This document shows, piece after piece, positions 25,092 to 33,411 of a DNA stretch of 45,945 nt. The notes beneath the pieces are model-generated. The model was not told the origin of the DNA. It saw nothing but the letters and a program-made list of their open reading frames with translations, and made no database searches. The stretch is taken from NCBI GenBank assembly GCA_023380675.1, contig JAMCRS010000031.1:1-45945 (forward strand). The letters are read 5' to 3'. Position 1 is the stretch's first letter; each line of letters opens with the position of its first letter. Made by a program: the position numbers and the translations under genes. The stretch is from Chloroflexota bacterium (lineage in GTDB: Bacteria; Chloroflexota; Anaerolineae; UBA4142).

Positions 25092-26249
25092 TCAACCCTG
25101 TCCAAGCAGATCGAGCAGTGCGAATTGGGCTCTCAACTTCTTGCCGGGTCGGGGCACGCGGTTGTGATACTCGTACGCACTCTTTTGCGTCTTCAAGCCC
25201 GCAAGCCGACCCCAACAAATGTCCTCCGACTTGGCGAGCGAGATCGCAGAGCCCGGCGTCCCCTCGACGACGTTTGCCTCGTGCGGGCGCATCGTTCTCC
25301 CAAAGGAGACCAGCGGGCGTCGACATTCTCTCGACGTCAAGACAAGCGGCGAGTGGAGAATACGCGGTTCCTTCGTCGCGTACAAGTCTACGTCGTACGA
25401 GAATTTCTCCAATGCCGGCGCGAGTCGGCTCAGCCGATCAGGCAGAATCTCAAAGAAAGAGTCGTAGACTGCGGCCGAGTCTGCCCGTTTTGTGAAGCTG
25501 AAATTCGCCTTCGATTGCAGCAGTGGTACCTGGAAGAATAATGTCGAACGTGCAAAGTGGGTCCCGGCATCTCCCATTCCCGTCGTGAGCGAGACGCGTG
25601 GAAAGACGTAGAACGCCCCGGTCTCTACGAGATACTTTGTCATGACCGGAAACTGGTCTTGTCCGTCGAAGTCGAGCCACATGCGGTGCAGAGGATCGCA
25701 AAGCGATGGTGTGATGTTTCCCCGCGTACGCCATTGCGCAAAGCGCCGCCACTGGCCAGATGTCCAGGCCTGGCCCTGTGTATACGGAATCTGGAGAAAG
25801 AACACGTCACCGCCGTCGTCGAGCGGCGTGAAGGGCTGCAGCGTGTACCCGTTGAACCAGAGAGCGTAAAGCGAGACCCCGGCGATCTTTTCATCCGTCG
25901 CATAGAACGAGAGCGCGCTAGACGCATACTTGTACGCAACCGGCGAAGCCGCGAGGTCGTCTTCCAGGAATACTATGCTGCCGTACTCTTCCGAAAGGTC
26001 GCCGCAGTAGTAGACGTGGTCGACCAGCCCCAGATGCTCGTCGTGCCGCACGACTCGCTTGGGACCGAATCGCCACACAAATGATTCGGCCAGGGCACAG
26101 ACGCGCCGATACGAGTCCGTTTCGGTTCGGTCAATCGAGATCACCAGCGGAACGGGCTCGTTCGGATAATCTCCTCTGGCGAGCGAGGCGAGGAGCCGTT
26201 CGAGCGCGTAAGGTCGGTCATACGCGGCGACGACGATGGCCGGGTTCAC
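25092..26249 (-). CDS. GT-A glycosyltransferase (GNT-I-like / family 2), 385 aa
   Basis: Starts NPAIVVAAYDRPYALERLLASLA, the classical GT-A opening (IVVAAYDRP), with the metal-binding acidic motif in IVFLEDDLAASP (about 117-128). The EDD motif and the long domain that follows resemble GNT-I-like and sugar transferases found in archaeal and bacterial glycan clusters. There are no membrane spans, so it works in the cytosol, probably on a lipid-linked intermediate. The GTG at 26249 overlaps the phosphorylase stop (GTGA) and has AGAGGAAG upstream. The frame is open further upstream but that part is Arg-rich and overlaps the phosphorylase gene. Confidence 0.85.
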   Translation of the reverse strand: MNPAIVVAAYDRPYALERLLASLARGDYPNEPVPLVISIDRTETDSYRRVCALAESFVWRFGPKRVVRHDEHLGLVDHVYYCGDLSEEYGSIVFLEDDLAASPVAYKYASSALSFYATDEKIAGVSLYALWFNGYTLQPFTPLDDGGDVFFLQIPYTQGQAWTSGQWRRFAQWRTRGNITPSLCDPLHRMWLDFDGQDQFPVMTKYLVETGAFYVFPRVSLTTGMGDAGTHFARSTLFFQVPLLQSKANFSFTKRADSAAVYDSFFEILPDRLSRLAPALEKFSYDVDLYATKEPRILHSPLVLTSRECRRPLVSFGRTMRPHEANVVEGTPGSAISLAKSEDICWGRLAGLKTQKSAYEYHNRVPRPGKKLRAQFALLDLLGQG

Positions 26250-27022
26250 GTCAATTCTTCCTCTTGCAGCGCGGCTACCGCGGCGTCCAACAGCGTCCGC
26301 AGCGAGCGCTCGGCGGCGCGCTCGCTTGAGTCCAGCCGCCATCGCGTGCCGTCGAATATGTCGCCGATCGAGAACGCAGCGCCGACGGCCACGCCAAGAC
26401 ACTGGCCCACCGCAAACAGTGCGGCCGATTCCATCTCGACGGCCTTGACGCCCTCTCGTCGGTATCGCTCGACCTCGCCCCGAGTCTCTCGATACGGTGC
26501 GTCCGTCGTCCAGCTCGACCCGACCTCAAACGGTACGTTGGCCGAACTCAGTCGCCGTGTGATCGCGGACGTGACCGCGCTGCTTGCGCACGACCGGTCC
26601 GAAGGTGGAGCGTAATAATGGGAAGTTCCTTCGCCCCGGAACGCGCGGTCGCATATGACAATGTCGCCGGCGTGAGCGCCGGCTTGCAGTCCGCCGGCGA
26701 GTCCAACCGCGAGCAAGCGTCTGGCGCCGCCGGCGACCAGTTCTTCCGCAACAGCGGCCAATGCCGGCGCCCCGATCCCAAATCGCCCGGCGACGGCGAC
26801 GCGGCCGCTCGTCTTCTTCAGCCCGAACACCTCGCCGTAGAACCCGGGGATGCGGCGCCCTCCGTACTTTTCCACAGCGTATTTCAAAGTTGAAGGCTGA
26901 ATGCAAAGCACGACCGCCGGCGGCCCGCTCAGTCGACGTCCACTCACCTCGCTTCTGTGACTCAAAACGTCGCCGGCCGCCAGTACCAGTTCCGAGTCAC
27001 GGTCCGTAATGGTGAGCTTCAT
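26246..27022 (-). CDS. nucleoside phosphorylase family protein (PNP/UDP type), 258 aa
   Basis: A PNP_UDP_1-fold enzyme: GRFGIGAPALAAVAEELV (about 85-102), LLAVGLAGGLQAGAHAGDIVI (partly the family GxAGGL motif) and the VEMESAALFAVG (nucleoside-binding MEMES-like) motif near residue 200. Such enzymes split purine nucleosides, uridine or methylthioadenosine with phosphate to give base and (deoxy)ribose-1-phosphate. The ATG at 27022 overlaps the flippase stop by 1 nt (TGATG), so it belongs to the glycan operon, which is unexpected. It may supply pentose-1-phosphate or remove a nucleoside by-product. Specificity cannot be told from sequence. Confidence 0.85.
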   Translation of the reverse strand: MKLTITDRDSELVLAAGDVLSHRSEVSGRRLSGPPAVVLCIQPSTLKYAVEKYGGRRIPGFYGEVFGLKKTSGRVAVAGRFGIGAPALAAVAEELVAGGARRLLAVGLAGGLQAGAHAGDIVICDRAFRGEGTSHYYAPPSDRSCASSAVTSAITRRLSSANVPFEVGSSWTTDAPYRETRGEVERYRREGVKAVEMESAALFAVGQCLGVAVGAAFSIGDIFDGTRWRLDSSERAAERSLRTLLDAAVAALQEEELT

Positions 27023-28290
27023 CACGGTTCTCTGATCCTGGGTCTGACGAGAGCGAGGAACACCAGCGCTTGAGCCGTTTCCGCCGTCAATGCTGCCCAT
27101 GCCGCGCCAGCCAACCCAAACCGAGGCACGAGAATCGTCAGTAGCAGGATCGCGATTCCCAGACCTGCGCAGTTGCCGAAAAGTACGCGGATTTCGCGTC
27201 GTTCGGCGATCAGCGCGAGCGATGCGGTTGCCGTCATCGCGTACGGAACGACTATCCAAACGAGGATCGGCAGCACACCGGCCGCCGCCGCAAAGCGCGC
27301 GCCAAAGGCCAAATCGATCAGAGGGGCGGAAACCGCCGACAGCCCGACAGCGGCGGCGGCTCCAAACGCGGCCATCCCCGCAAGCGGCTTCCGCATGAGC
27401 CTCCACAGGCCGTTTTGCGCGACTCGAGCGAGCACAGGAAAAAGCGCGCCGAACATCGCTTGAGGCACCAACTTTATCCCTTCGACGACCCGCGCCGCAG
27501 CGGCATAGGATCCGGTGATTGAATCACCTGCGAGCGACGGTAAGATGAGAATGGTAATTCGCTGGAACAGCACGCCGGTCGTCAGGACAAGCGCGAGTGG
27601 AAGAGCGGCGCGAACGGCCGCAGCAAGTTCGGCAACTGGCGCCGAGAATCTAACGGCCATTCCCCGAATCGAGTGAGACGTGATTGCCGCAGCTGCCAGC
27701 GCCGCGGTCGTCTGTGCCGCTAACAGCGCCAGGACGAGCGGCTCCAAATTGGACTGGAGCGCGACGGCGACGAATGCAAAAGCCATCTGAAGGATGGCCG
27801 AGCTAGCGTTCAGCGCGAGCACCGCATCCATACGCTCGTTTGCCCTCAGGATGGCGCCAAAGATGGTGATGAACGCCAGGGGGACGAGCGACCAAACGTA
27901 GATGCGTAATGCTAGTCCGGCTTCTGCGGATGCGGTTGGCAGCACGACGGCAATCGCAATGAAGAAAGCCGACAGTGTAAGCTGAATCCAAATGACGGCG
28001 GCGGTCAGCGTCGGCGCTGGTTTGCCATTGCATGCAATCTCCCGTATCAGCAGCGTATCCGTCCCGAAGGTCGTAACCATATTTGCGACGTAAACGAGCG
28101 AGGTGACGAATGTGTATTGCCCGAGCCCGGCTTGTCCCAAGCGGCGAGCCACGAGAATGGCGAGCGCGAGCATCGCAAGTTGGCTTGTCAGACGCGAGAG
28201 CACAAGCCAAACAGTGTTCGCGCCCACCTTCGCCAGCGGCGCGGTATGCGCTCCTGAGGTTACGGTTGGAACGACGAAATCCGCGTTCAC
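27022..28290 (-). CDS. Wzx-like polysaccharide flippase (MATE/MOP superfamily), 422 aa
   Basis: About 12-14 hydrophobic spans, opening with NTVWLVLSRLTSQLAMLALAI and containing VARRLGQAGLGQYTF, the Polysacc_synt pattern. These proteins flip lipid-linked oligosaccharides across the inner membrane. The GTG at 28290 overlaps the preceding methyltransferase stop (GTGA). Further upstream codons give an unconserved Arg/Pro-rich stretch that overlaps that gene and is excluded. Together with the O-antigen-ligase-like gene it makes the operon look like a Wzx/ligase glycan export route. Confidence 0.87.
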   Translation of the reverse strand: MNADFVVPTVTSGAHTAPLAKVGANTVWLVLSRLTSQLAMLALAILVARRLGQAGLGQYTFVTSLVYVANMVTTFGTDTLLIREIACNGKPAPTLTAAVIWIQLTLSAFFIAIAVVLPTASAEAGLALRIYVWSLVPLAFITIFGAILRANERMDAVLALNASSAILQMAFAFVAVALQSNLEPLVLALLAAQTTAALAAAAITSHSIRGMAVRFSAPVAELAAAVRAALPLALVLTTGVLFQRITILILPSLAGDSITGSYAAAARVVEGIKLVPQAMFGALFPVLARVAQNGLWRLMRKPLAGMAAFGAAAAVGLSAVSAPLIDLAFGARFAAAAGVLPILVWIVVPYAMTATASLALIAERREIRVLFGNCAGLGIAILLLTILVPRFGLAGAAWAALTAETAQALVFLALVRPRIREP

Positions 28291-29228
28291 CAAGTCTCTC
28301 GCGCTCGGTCGCCTACGATGACCATGAACTGGGCCGGCTCGCGACGTCGACGGATACGAGCCGCGACACTCCTGAGCCTCCAGCGGACATCGTAACGCGG
28401 ACGGTGTAATCTCCATTCTGAGCGCGTCGAACGAGCCAGTTCGTCGAGGCGCTGAAATGTCAAATAGCCCTCACTCGCAATTGAATTCGACGGAAAACCG
28501 TATTTCCGGGTGAATTCTCGCTCTCTTTCGACGACCATCGCGCGTCCACTTGCTCCACTCGAGTACACCGGCGAGTCGATGACGACGACATGTCCCCCCG
28601 GCTTGACGACCCTCCATGCCTCGTTCAACGTGGCTTGATAATCGACAGAGTAGTGAAACGACGAGTTGAAGGCTGCGATATCGAATTCGGAATCGTCGAA
28701 CGGCAGGCAATCGAACTCCGCTTGTACGGCGGAAAAGTACTCGTCGTAGTTGACGTGGGCACCGAGGCCGTCAGTCCGATTTACCAACAGATCGACGGCG
28801 GCTGATACGTGGCCTCGTTTTGCCATGCGGTACGACAGCCAACCATTTCCCGCGCCCAGGTCGAGGACGGCCAGCGACCTCTTCTTCGCAAGCTCCATTG
28901 GTTCGACGACTTTGCTTACGAACGTTTGAAAACCGGCCGCTCTGATCCTCCAATCTCGCGAAGACCGGCCGGAAAGGTCTGCATAGGGGAGGCTTCGATA
29001 ATACTCGGGTTTACTGGCGCCGCGCCCCTCGGCTCGGCGGACCGCCTCGTACTCGGCAACGAACTGCGAGTAGTGCCCGGCGCGGCCGGGGGGCAACATG
29101 TGCCAAACGCCTTCGATCCTATAGAACGAATTCAAATCGCGAGGGCATCGGCGCTCGTCGGCTGACACGAACTCGAGCCGCATGCGACAAACCGGACAGG
29201 CAAACTCAAATCGTTCTGCGCCGGTCAC
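28287..29228 (-). CDS. SAM-dependent methyltransferase with N-terminal Cys-rich segment, 313 aa
   Basis: Class I methyltransferase: motif I LAVLDLGAGNGWLSYRMA (about 120-137), the acidic residue at AAVDLL and motif IV-like FDIAAFNSSFHY, with VVKPGGHVVVID. The N-terminus FACPVCRMRLEF...RCPRDLNSF (about 9-34) resembles a zinc knuckle seen in many glycan- or lipid-cluster methyltransferases (Trm112-like N-terminus). The GTG at 29228 overlaps the upstream stop by 4 nt. Substrate unknown; methylation of a sugar or lipid precursor is inferred from context. Confidence 0.85.
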   Translation of the reverse strand: MTGAERFEFACPVCRMRLEFVSADERRCPRDLNSFYRIEGVWHMLPPGRAGHYSQFVAEYEAVRRAEGRGASKPEYYRSLPYADLSGRSSRDWRIRAAGFQTFVSKVVEPMELAKKRSLAVLDLGAGNGWLSYRMAKRGHVSAAVDLLVNRTDGLGAHVNYDEYFSAVQAEFDCLPFDDSEFDIAAFNSSFHYSVDYQATLNEAWRVVKPGGHVVVIDSPVYSSGASGRAMVVEREREFTRKYGFPSNSIASEGYLTFQRLDELARSTRSEWRLHRPRYDVRWRLRSVAARIRRRREPAQFMVIVGDRARETW

Positions 29229-30064
29229 GATGCCTTGGTCTCGCGCCGCGGCGCGTAAGAAAGTGTCACGACGAAGAAATCGCCCCAACCGAAAAAGGGA
29301 GGCCAATCTGCAATTCGTCTGTCGAGCGCGGTTAGCATCCTATAGAGACGCGGGAATCGCTCGCTGAACGACTTGTGGTCCGCCGGCGGCCCTAGCACGC
29401 TCAACCCCTGGATCCGGAGCGCCTCGAAACGAGCGCCGAATGCGTCCAGCACCTGGTGCGGTGTATAGTAGTAGGTTCTAAAGTGCACCCCTTCGACGTT
29501 CGCCATGGTCCCTCGGCCGGAGAAGCGCCGTGTCGCAACACGGAGATCTCCCTTTGCCGCAGCCAGCAACTCCCAGAGACACACGGGAGGCATGACGACA
29601 CAGGATACGATCCCGCCGGGATTCAGAATGTGCGCGATTCCGCGTGCGACTGATGCAAGGTCCGGCACGCAATTGAGTCCGCCAAAATTGGAGAACACGC
29701 AGTCAAAGCGGTCTTGCAGTAACCCGAGTTCTGTGAAAGAGAGTTGTTCCGCCGTCAGCCGGCTTCCGAGCTCGTACTGCCTGATCTTGCCTTGAATTCG
29801 TGCCACCATGCCCGGCGAGACGTCCGTCGCATGTACGCGAAAACCCTTCTGGGCAAAGAACACGGCGTCAGTCCCGGTCCCCGCGTTGATCTCCAGTATG
29901 CGGCCTCCTGGACTCAAGAATCGCAGAGTGTGGTCGTATACGATTTGCCGCATCCGCGTGAGATTGGGATTGTCTTGGGCGAATTCGTCGTATGGGAGTG
30001 CTTTGCGCGTAAACGCTTCTGCTATGGCGTCAAACGACAAGCCGGAATCAAACTGTGTGCTCAA
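29225..30064 (-). CDS. SAM-dependent methyltransferase, 279 aa
   Basis: A class I methyltransferase fold: motif I GGRILEINAGTGTDAVFFA (about 52-70), ATDVSPGMVARI, then FDCVFSNFGGLNCV and ILNPGGIVSCVV. It is shorter than its neighbour and lacks the Cys-rich N-terminus. The TTG at 30064 has AGGGGGA about 9 nt upstream and lies 5 nt after the radical SAM stop. An in-frame ATG at 30244 would overlap the radical SAM gene by over 170 nt and is rejected. Context suggests modification of a glycan precursor. Confidence 0.83.
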   Translation of the reverse strand: MSTQFDSGLSFDAIAEAFTRKALPYDEFAQDNPNLTRMRQIVYDHTLRFLSPGGRILEINAGTGTDAVFFAQKGFRVHATDVSPGMVARIQGKIRQYELGSRLTAEQLSFTELGLLQDRFDCVFSNFGGLNCVPDLASVARGIAHILNPGGIVSCVVMPPVCLWELLAAAKGDLRVATRRFSGRGTMANVEGVHFRTYYYTPHQVLDAFGARFEALRIQGLSVLGPPADHKSFSERFPRLYRMLTALDRRIADWPPFFGWGDFFVVTLSYAPRRETKAS

Positions 30065-30069
30065 AGCGA

Positions 30070-31575
30070 CTAGTCCCCCTGGGTCTGGATTGACGCGTTC
30101 GAATTGCCGACCGGGGTCGCCGGCGCTCGCCGCCCAGTTACAAATGCGAGCGCTTGAAGCTGTATGCGGGCTAAAAACAGCGTTCCGCACTCGAATATCA
30201 GCCGTGCGAACGCACCGAAACGCCGGTCGCCACCCCGGCGCCAAAGCTTCTGCAATGCTTTCCGTGCACGAAATTCCTTGTGCACCACCTTGTACAAGAC
30301 CCGATAGAACGTGGATGAGTACGTGCCGCGGTACAGCATTGCCAGGTCGTCGCTGTCAGACCAATTCTGCTTGTCGCCCATCTCCGCCCGCACCAGGTCG
30401 TAAAAGCGCGTTCCGGGCAGAGGATAGGAGACCGATATCCCAATGTCGTCCGGGTCGCATTCGCGCACGAGCGCGAGCGTCTTGCCGATATCCGCCCTGT
30501 TTTCTCCTCGATATCCGAACTGAAGGAAAAAGCCGACGCGAACTCCGACTCGCTTGAGCAAGCCTGTCGCTGCGCGAATCTGCTCAACACGGGTTCCCTT
30601 CTCCATTGCATCCAGAATGCGCTGCGATCCCGATTCGGCTCCCATCCAGACGATGTCGCAGCCGGACCGTGCCAGCGCCTGCGCCGTTGGAGACGTCACC
30701 AGATCGGCGCGCAGCAGACACTTGTACGGCGTCTTGATCTGCTGTGACTGGACCAAATCCGCGAACCGTTCGATCCAGCCGGGCCGCAGGCCGAAAATGT
30801 CGTCGGCGAACGCGATATGGTCGGGGGAGTAGTCGCGTTTTAACGCCAGCAGCTCCGCGACCACGTTCTCGGGACTGCGCGTATTGTACCGTTGGCCGTA
30901 GATGGGTTTGGCGCACCAGTTGCAGTGGTAGGGACAGCCGCGCGTTGTCGCTACGTTCATGGAAAAGTATCCATGGTGCCTGAGCCACAACTCGCGGTAA
31001 TGGTCGATATCGACCAAGTCCCAGGCGGGCAGGTCAAGTGCGTCCAGGTCGCGAAAGTCGCGCGCCGGCGAGCGCACGAGCGCGCCGGACTCGTCGCGAT
31101 ACGCGAGTCCGCGAATAGGCTCGTCCACCTTGGTGCGCCCAGTCACGGCGTCCATCAGTTCCGCGAGCGTCGCCTCCCCTTCGCCAACGATGACATAGTC
31201 TGCGCCCCGAGCGAGATAATCGGAGACGTGGTCTACCGCGTCCGGTCCGGCGACGACGACGGTGCATCCTCGTTCTTTCGCGGCCGCGGCCATGGCGAAT
31301 GCAGCGTGGCGCATGCGGAGCAGACACATCTTGCTGAGGTAGTTGAAATTGTCTTCGTACAGCACGGCATACTGAGGCCGGTGGAGGTCCAACGCCGCGG
31401 TCCATTCGGATTCGGACCGCGCAAGCATCGCGTCGAACACGGCGACGTCGTAGCCCCGCGCGCGCAGACAACTCGCGGCGTAGAGCGTCCCTAACGGCGG
31501 GTAAGGCTCCATCGCGGCGAGCAGCTTGCGGTCGAATTCGAGATAGTATGATTGCCCGAACAGTATTTGTGCCAT
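30070..31575 (-). CDS. B12-binding-domain radical SAM protein (class B type), 501 aa
   Basis: An N-terminal cobalamin-binding-like domain (about 1-175, with EPYPPLGTLYAASCLRARGYDV and GADYVIVGEGEATL) precedes the radical SAM core with the CxxxCxxC cluster motif at Cys214, Cys218 and Cys221 (GCPYHCNWCAKP). This is the BchE/B12-rSAM architecture. Such enzymes methylate unactivated carbons or build rings on lipids, sugars and peptides. The canonical DxHxxG is not clear, so cobalamin binding is not certain. It starts with the ATG at 31575, 2 nt after the nucleotidyltransferase stop. Reaction unknown. Confidence 0.88.
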   Translation of the reverse strand: MAQILFGQSYYLEFDRKLLAAMEPYPPLGTLYAASCLRARGYDVAVFDAMLARSESEWTAALDLHRPQYAVLYEDNFNYLSKMCLLRMRHAAFAMAAAAKERGCTVVVAGPDAVDHVSDYLARGADYVIVGEGEATLAELMDAVTGRTKVDEPIRGLAYRDESGALVRSPARDFRDLDALDLPAWDLVDIDHYRELWLRHHGYFSMNVATTRGCPYHCNWCAKPIYGQRYNTRSPENVVAELLALKRDYSPDHIAFADDIFGLRPGWIERFADLVQSQQIKTPYKCLLRADLVTSPTAQALARSGCDIVWMGAESGSQRILDAMEKGTRVEQIRAATGLLKRVGVRVGFFLQFGYRGENRADIGKTLALVRECDPDDIGISVSYPLPGTRFYDLVRAEMGDKQNWSDSDDLAMLYRGTYSSTFYRVLYKVVHKEFRARKALQKLWRRGGDRRFGAFARLIFECGTLFLARIQLQALAFVTGRRAPATPVGNSNASIQTQGD

Positions 31576-31577
31576 CG

Positions 31578-32507
31578 TCAGTTGTTTGGATTCGCGATCG
31601 GCCGGACAGACGGATTCTGATTCCCGTCTAATTCAAGCACGCGCCTCCGATATTCAGTCAGGGTTCGCCGGCCGTGGCCGCTGAAAAAGCCGCAGCAGGC
31701 GTCCGCAGTGAAGGCGACCTGATCGGCGCCGGGGGGCACACTCTGTGTCAGTTTTGCGATCTTGCGGGACATCTCCCAGCGCTCGATCCGATCGCCCAGC
31801 CGTCCGCGCAGCACGAATTCGGCCAGTCGCTTCAGTGCCGCTCCAGCTCGGCCGAGGGTTTGCTCGTCTCCTTCCGCATGTGCCCCCGCGGCGTTTGGTA
31901 AGTAACGCACCGTCCAAGGGTTTTGCTCGCGGAGGCGGGCGAACGTCGCTTTCCCGAACAGCAGCTTCATCTGAACGATTTCGTGCGCACTGTACAGGTT
32001 CTCTTCAGGTGCTTTGAGTGCATTCTCGGAAACCAGGTAGTTGGGGCAGATGTGGTCGCCTCTCCATCGGGCGAGTCGGACGAGGGCAACCGCCATTCCG
32101 CGGACGAGCCACAGGCGCTTGGGGGTCGTGACGATCAAGTAATCGATGTCGCCGTCACGTGCGTTTTCCATCGCGAGTCCGCCGGTGAGCGCGACCATGC
32201 GGACAAAGGGCAGATGTGCGATCAGCCGAGCGTACAGTCGCGCTCGAGGCATTTGGGCGACGGCGGCGGCGCGCCGATAGACTCGCGAACGGATGAGGGC
32301 TTGCCGTCGCGGCAGTGTGAGCCAGCGTCCGCCGTCATACACCCGGCGGCTCATGCGCGACGGATTGTCGAGCGCGCAGTCGACGTCCTCCTGTGTAGCG
32401 TGGACGCCGATCAAATAGCGACAGATCTCTTTGCGGCTGAGCGCATAATCGAAAAGGTCGGCATAGTGGAGCGTCTTGACGATCGCTGAGGCGAGTGGGT
32501 CGCTCAT
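31578..32507 (-). CDS. nucleotidyltransferase-fold protein, 309 aa
   Basis: The diagnostic GGLAMENARDGDIDYLIVT (about 109-127) is the G-G-x(n)-D-x-D nucleotidyltransferase-superfamily motif (as in MNT/KNTase-type proteins), with flanking helix-rich segments. The N-terminal 70 residues (ALSRKEICRYLIGVHATQED) look like a winged-helix or helical domain. Proteins of this kind recur beside radical SAM and glycan genes in Chloroflexota and Cyanobacteria. It could transfer a nucleotide to a sugar or a protein. It is the first gene of the operon. A promoter could not be placed confidently in 32508-32584 on the minus strand. Confidence 0.78.
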   Translation of the reverse strand: MSDPLASAIVKTLHYADLFDYALSRKEICRYLIGVHATQEDVDCALDNPSRMSRRVYDGGRWLTLPRRQALIRSRVYRRAAAVAQMPRARLYARLIAHLPFVRMVALTGGLAMENARDGDIDYLIVTTPKRLWLVRGMAVALVRLARWRGDHICPNYLVSENALKAPEENLYSAHEIVQMKLLFGKATFARLREQNPWTVRYLPNAAGAHAEGDEQTLGRAGAALKRLAEFVLRGRLGDRIERWEMSRKIAKLTQSVPPGADQVAFTADACCGFFSGHGRRTLTEYRRRVLELDGNQNPSVRPIANPNN

Positions 32508-32584
32508 GGCCCTCTGGGGGTGGTCAGGATTCTAGATAATACTACGTCCGATCGCTTCGACGGGATTCAACGGGCAGACGCTCT

Positions 32585-32613
32585 TTGACAATCACTCCCC
32601 CTCCTTCTATAAT
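32585..32613 (+). promoter_or_regulatory. promoter of the MBL-fold hydrolase gene
   Basis: TTGACA (32585-32590), 17 nt, TATAAT (32608-32613): a full consensus match, 26 nt before the ATG at 32639. Confidence 0.85.
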
Positions 32614-32638
32614 CGGTACCTGTTGCGAAGGGAGTATC

Positions 32639-33286
32639 ATGATTCTGGATTGTCTAGTCGTTGGGCCCTTATCCGTCAACTGCTATCTCGTCGGCGATGA
32701 ACGGACACGTCAAGGCATCGTGATCGACCCGGGCGACGATGCCCGCAAAATAATCGACGGAATCAAACGGCATCAGCTGCAGATCGTGGCGATCGTAAAT
32801 ACGCATGCTCATTTCGACCATGTGGGCGCGGTCGAGGCCGTCCGCAAGTTCACGGGCGCCCCGTTCTTGCTTCATGCCGAGGAGGCGCCGGTTCTGGAAT
32901 ACGCCGCGTCGAGCGCGGCTGCCTTCGGCCTCGAGGTCGCACAGCCGCAGCCCGCCGACCGCCTGCTTCGTCAGGGCGACGAGGTGTCCGCTGGTGCCGT
33001 CGAGCTTAACGTGATCGAGACTCCCGGCCATACGCCGGGCGGAATCTGCCTCTACACGGCTGGCGTTCTTTTTGCCGGCGACACCTTGTTTCGCGGGGGC
33101 ATTGGCCGTGTGGACCTTCCGGGCGGCGATTATGCCGTGTTGATGCGCTCGATCGGCGACCGACTCCTCGCACTCCCGGATTCTACGAAGGTTTATCCCG
33201 GCCACGGGCCGGCGACGACCATCTCGGAGGAACGGCGTCTGAATCCCTTCCTCAAGCCGCTGATGACCGGTCGGTGGCAGGTATAG
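32639..33286 (+). CDS. metallo-beta-lactamase-fold hydrolase (glyoxalase II-like), 215 aa
   Basis: The binuclear zinc motif HxHxDH is intact (His56, His58, Asp60, His61 in NTHAHFDHVGA), with further ligands in ETPGHTPGG, FAGDTLF and YPGHGPAT. This matches the YcbL/hydroxyacylglutathione hydrolase-like subgroup, cytosolic thioester hydrolases. The ATG at 32639 follows GAAGGGAG, and a fully consensus promoter lies upstream. It faces away from the glycan operon and is probably monocistronic, followed by a weak terminator. Substrate unknown. Confidence 0.92.
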   Translation: MILDCLVVGPLSVNCYLVGDERTRQGIVIDPGDDARKIIDGIKRHQLQIVAIVNTHAHFDHVGAVEAVRKFTGAPFLLHAEEAPVLEYAASSAAAFGLEVAQPQPADRLLRQGDEVSAGAVELNVIETPGHTPGGICLYTAGVLFAGDTLFRGGIGRVDLPGGDYAVLMRSIGDRLLALPDSTKVYPGHGPATTISEERRLNPFLKPLMTGRWQV

Positions 33287-33290
33287 GCTG

Positions 33291-33334
33291 GTCCGCCGCA
33301 AATCGCCCGCTCCGACGGACGTTCTTTTTGTTTT
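33291..33334 (+). terminator. weak candidate terminator
   Basis: GTCCGCCG (33291-33298) and CGACGGAC (33313-33320) pair over 8 bp with one mismatch and a 14-nt loop, followed by a T-rich tract (33322-33334). It lies just after the hydrolase stop. Confidence 0.4.
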
Positions 33335-33346
33335 GCAAGTTCAGTA

Positions 33347-33375
33347 TTGACTAAACTCAGTTATAGTGTTAAAAT
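33347..33375 (+). promoter_or_regulatory. promoter of the regulator-export operon
   Basis: TTGACT (33347-33352), 17 nt, TAAAAT (33370-33375). The spacer contains AACTCAGTT, a short palindrome (4-bp arms) that could be part of an operator for the regulator it drives. Confidence 0.72.
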
Positions 33376-33411
33376 GTCGTGAATGTTTTGAAACCAGAAA
33401 CGGGAGGTGTG

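Noticed and set aside
29225..30244. Longer start of the methyltransferase at 30244
   Set aside because: It would overlap the radical SAM gene by over 170 nt; the TTG at 30064 has a Shine-Dalgarno sequence and fits the fold.
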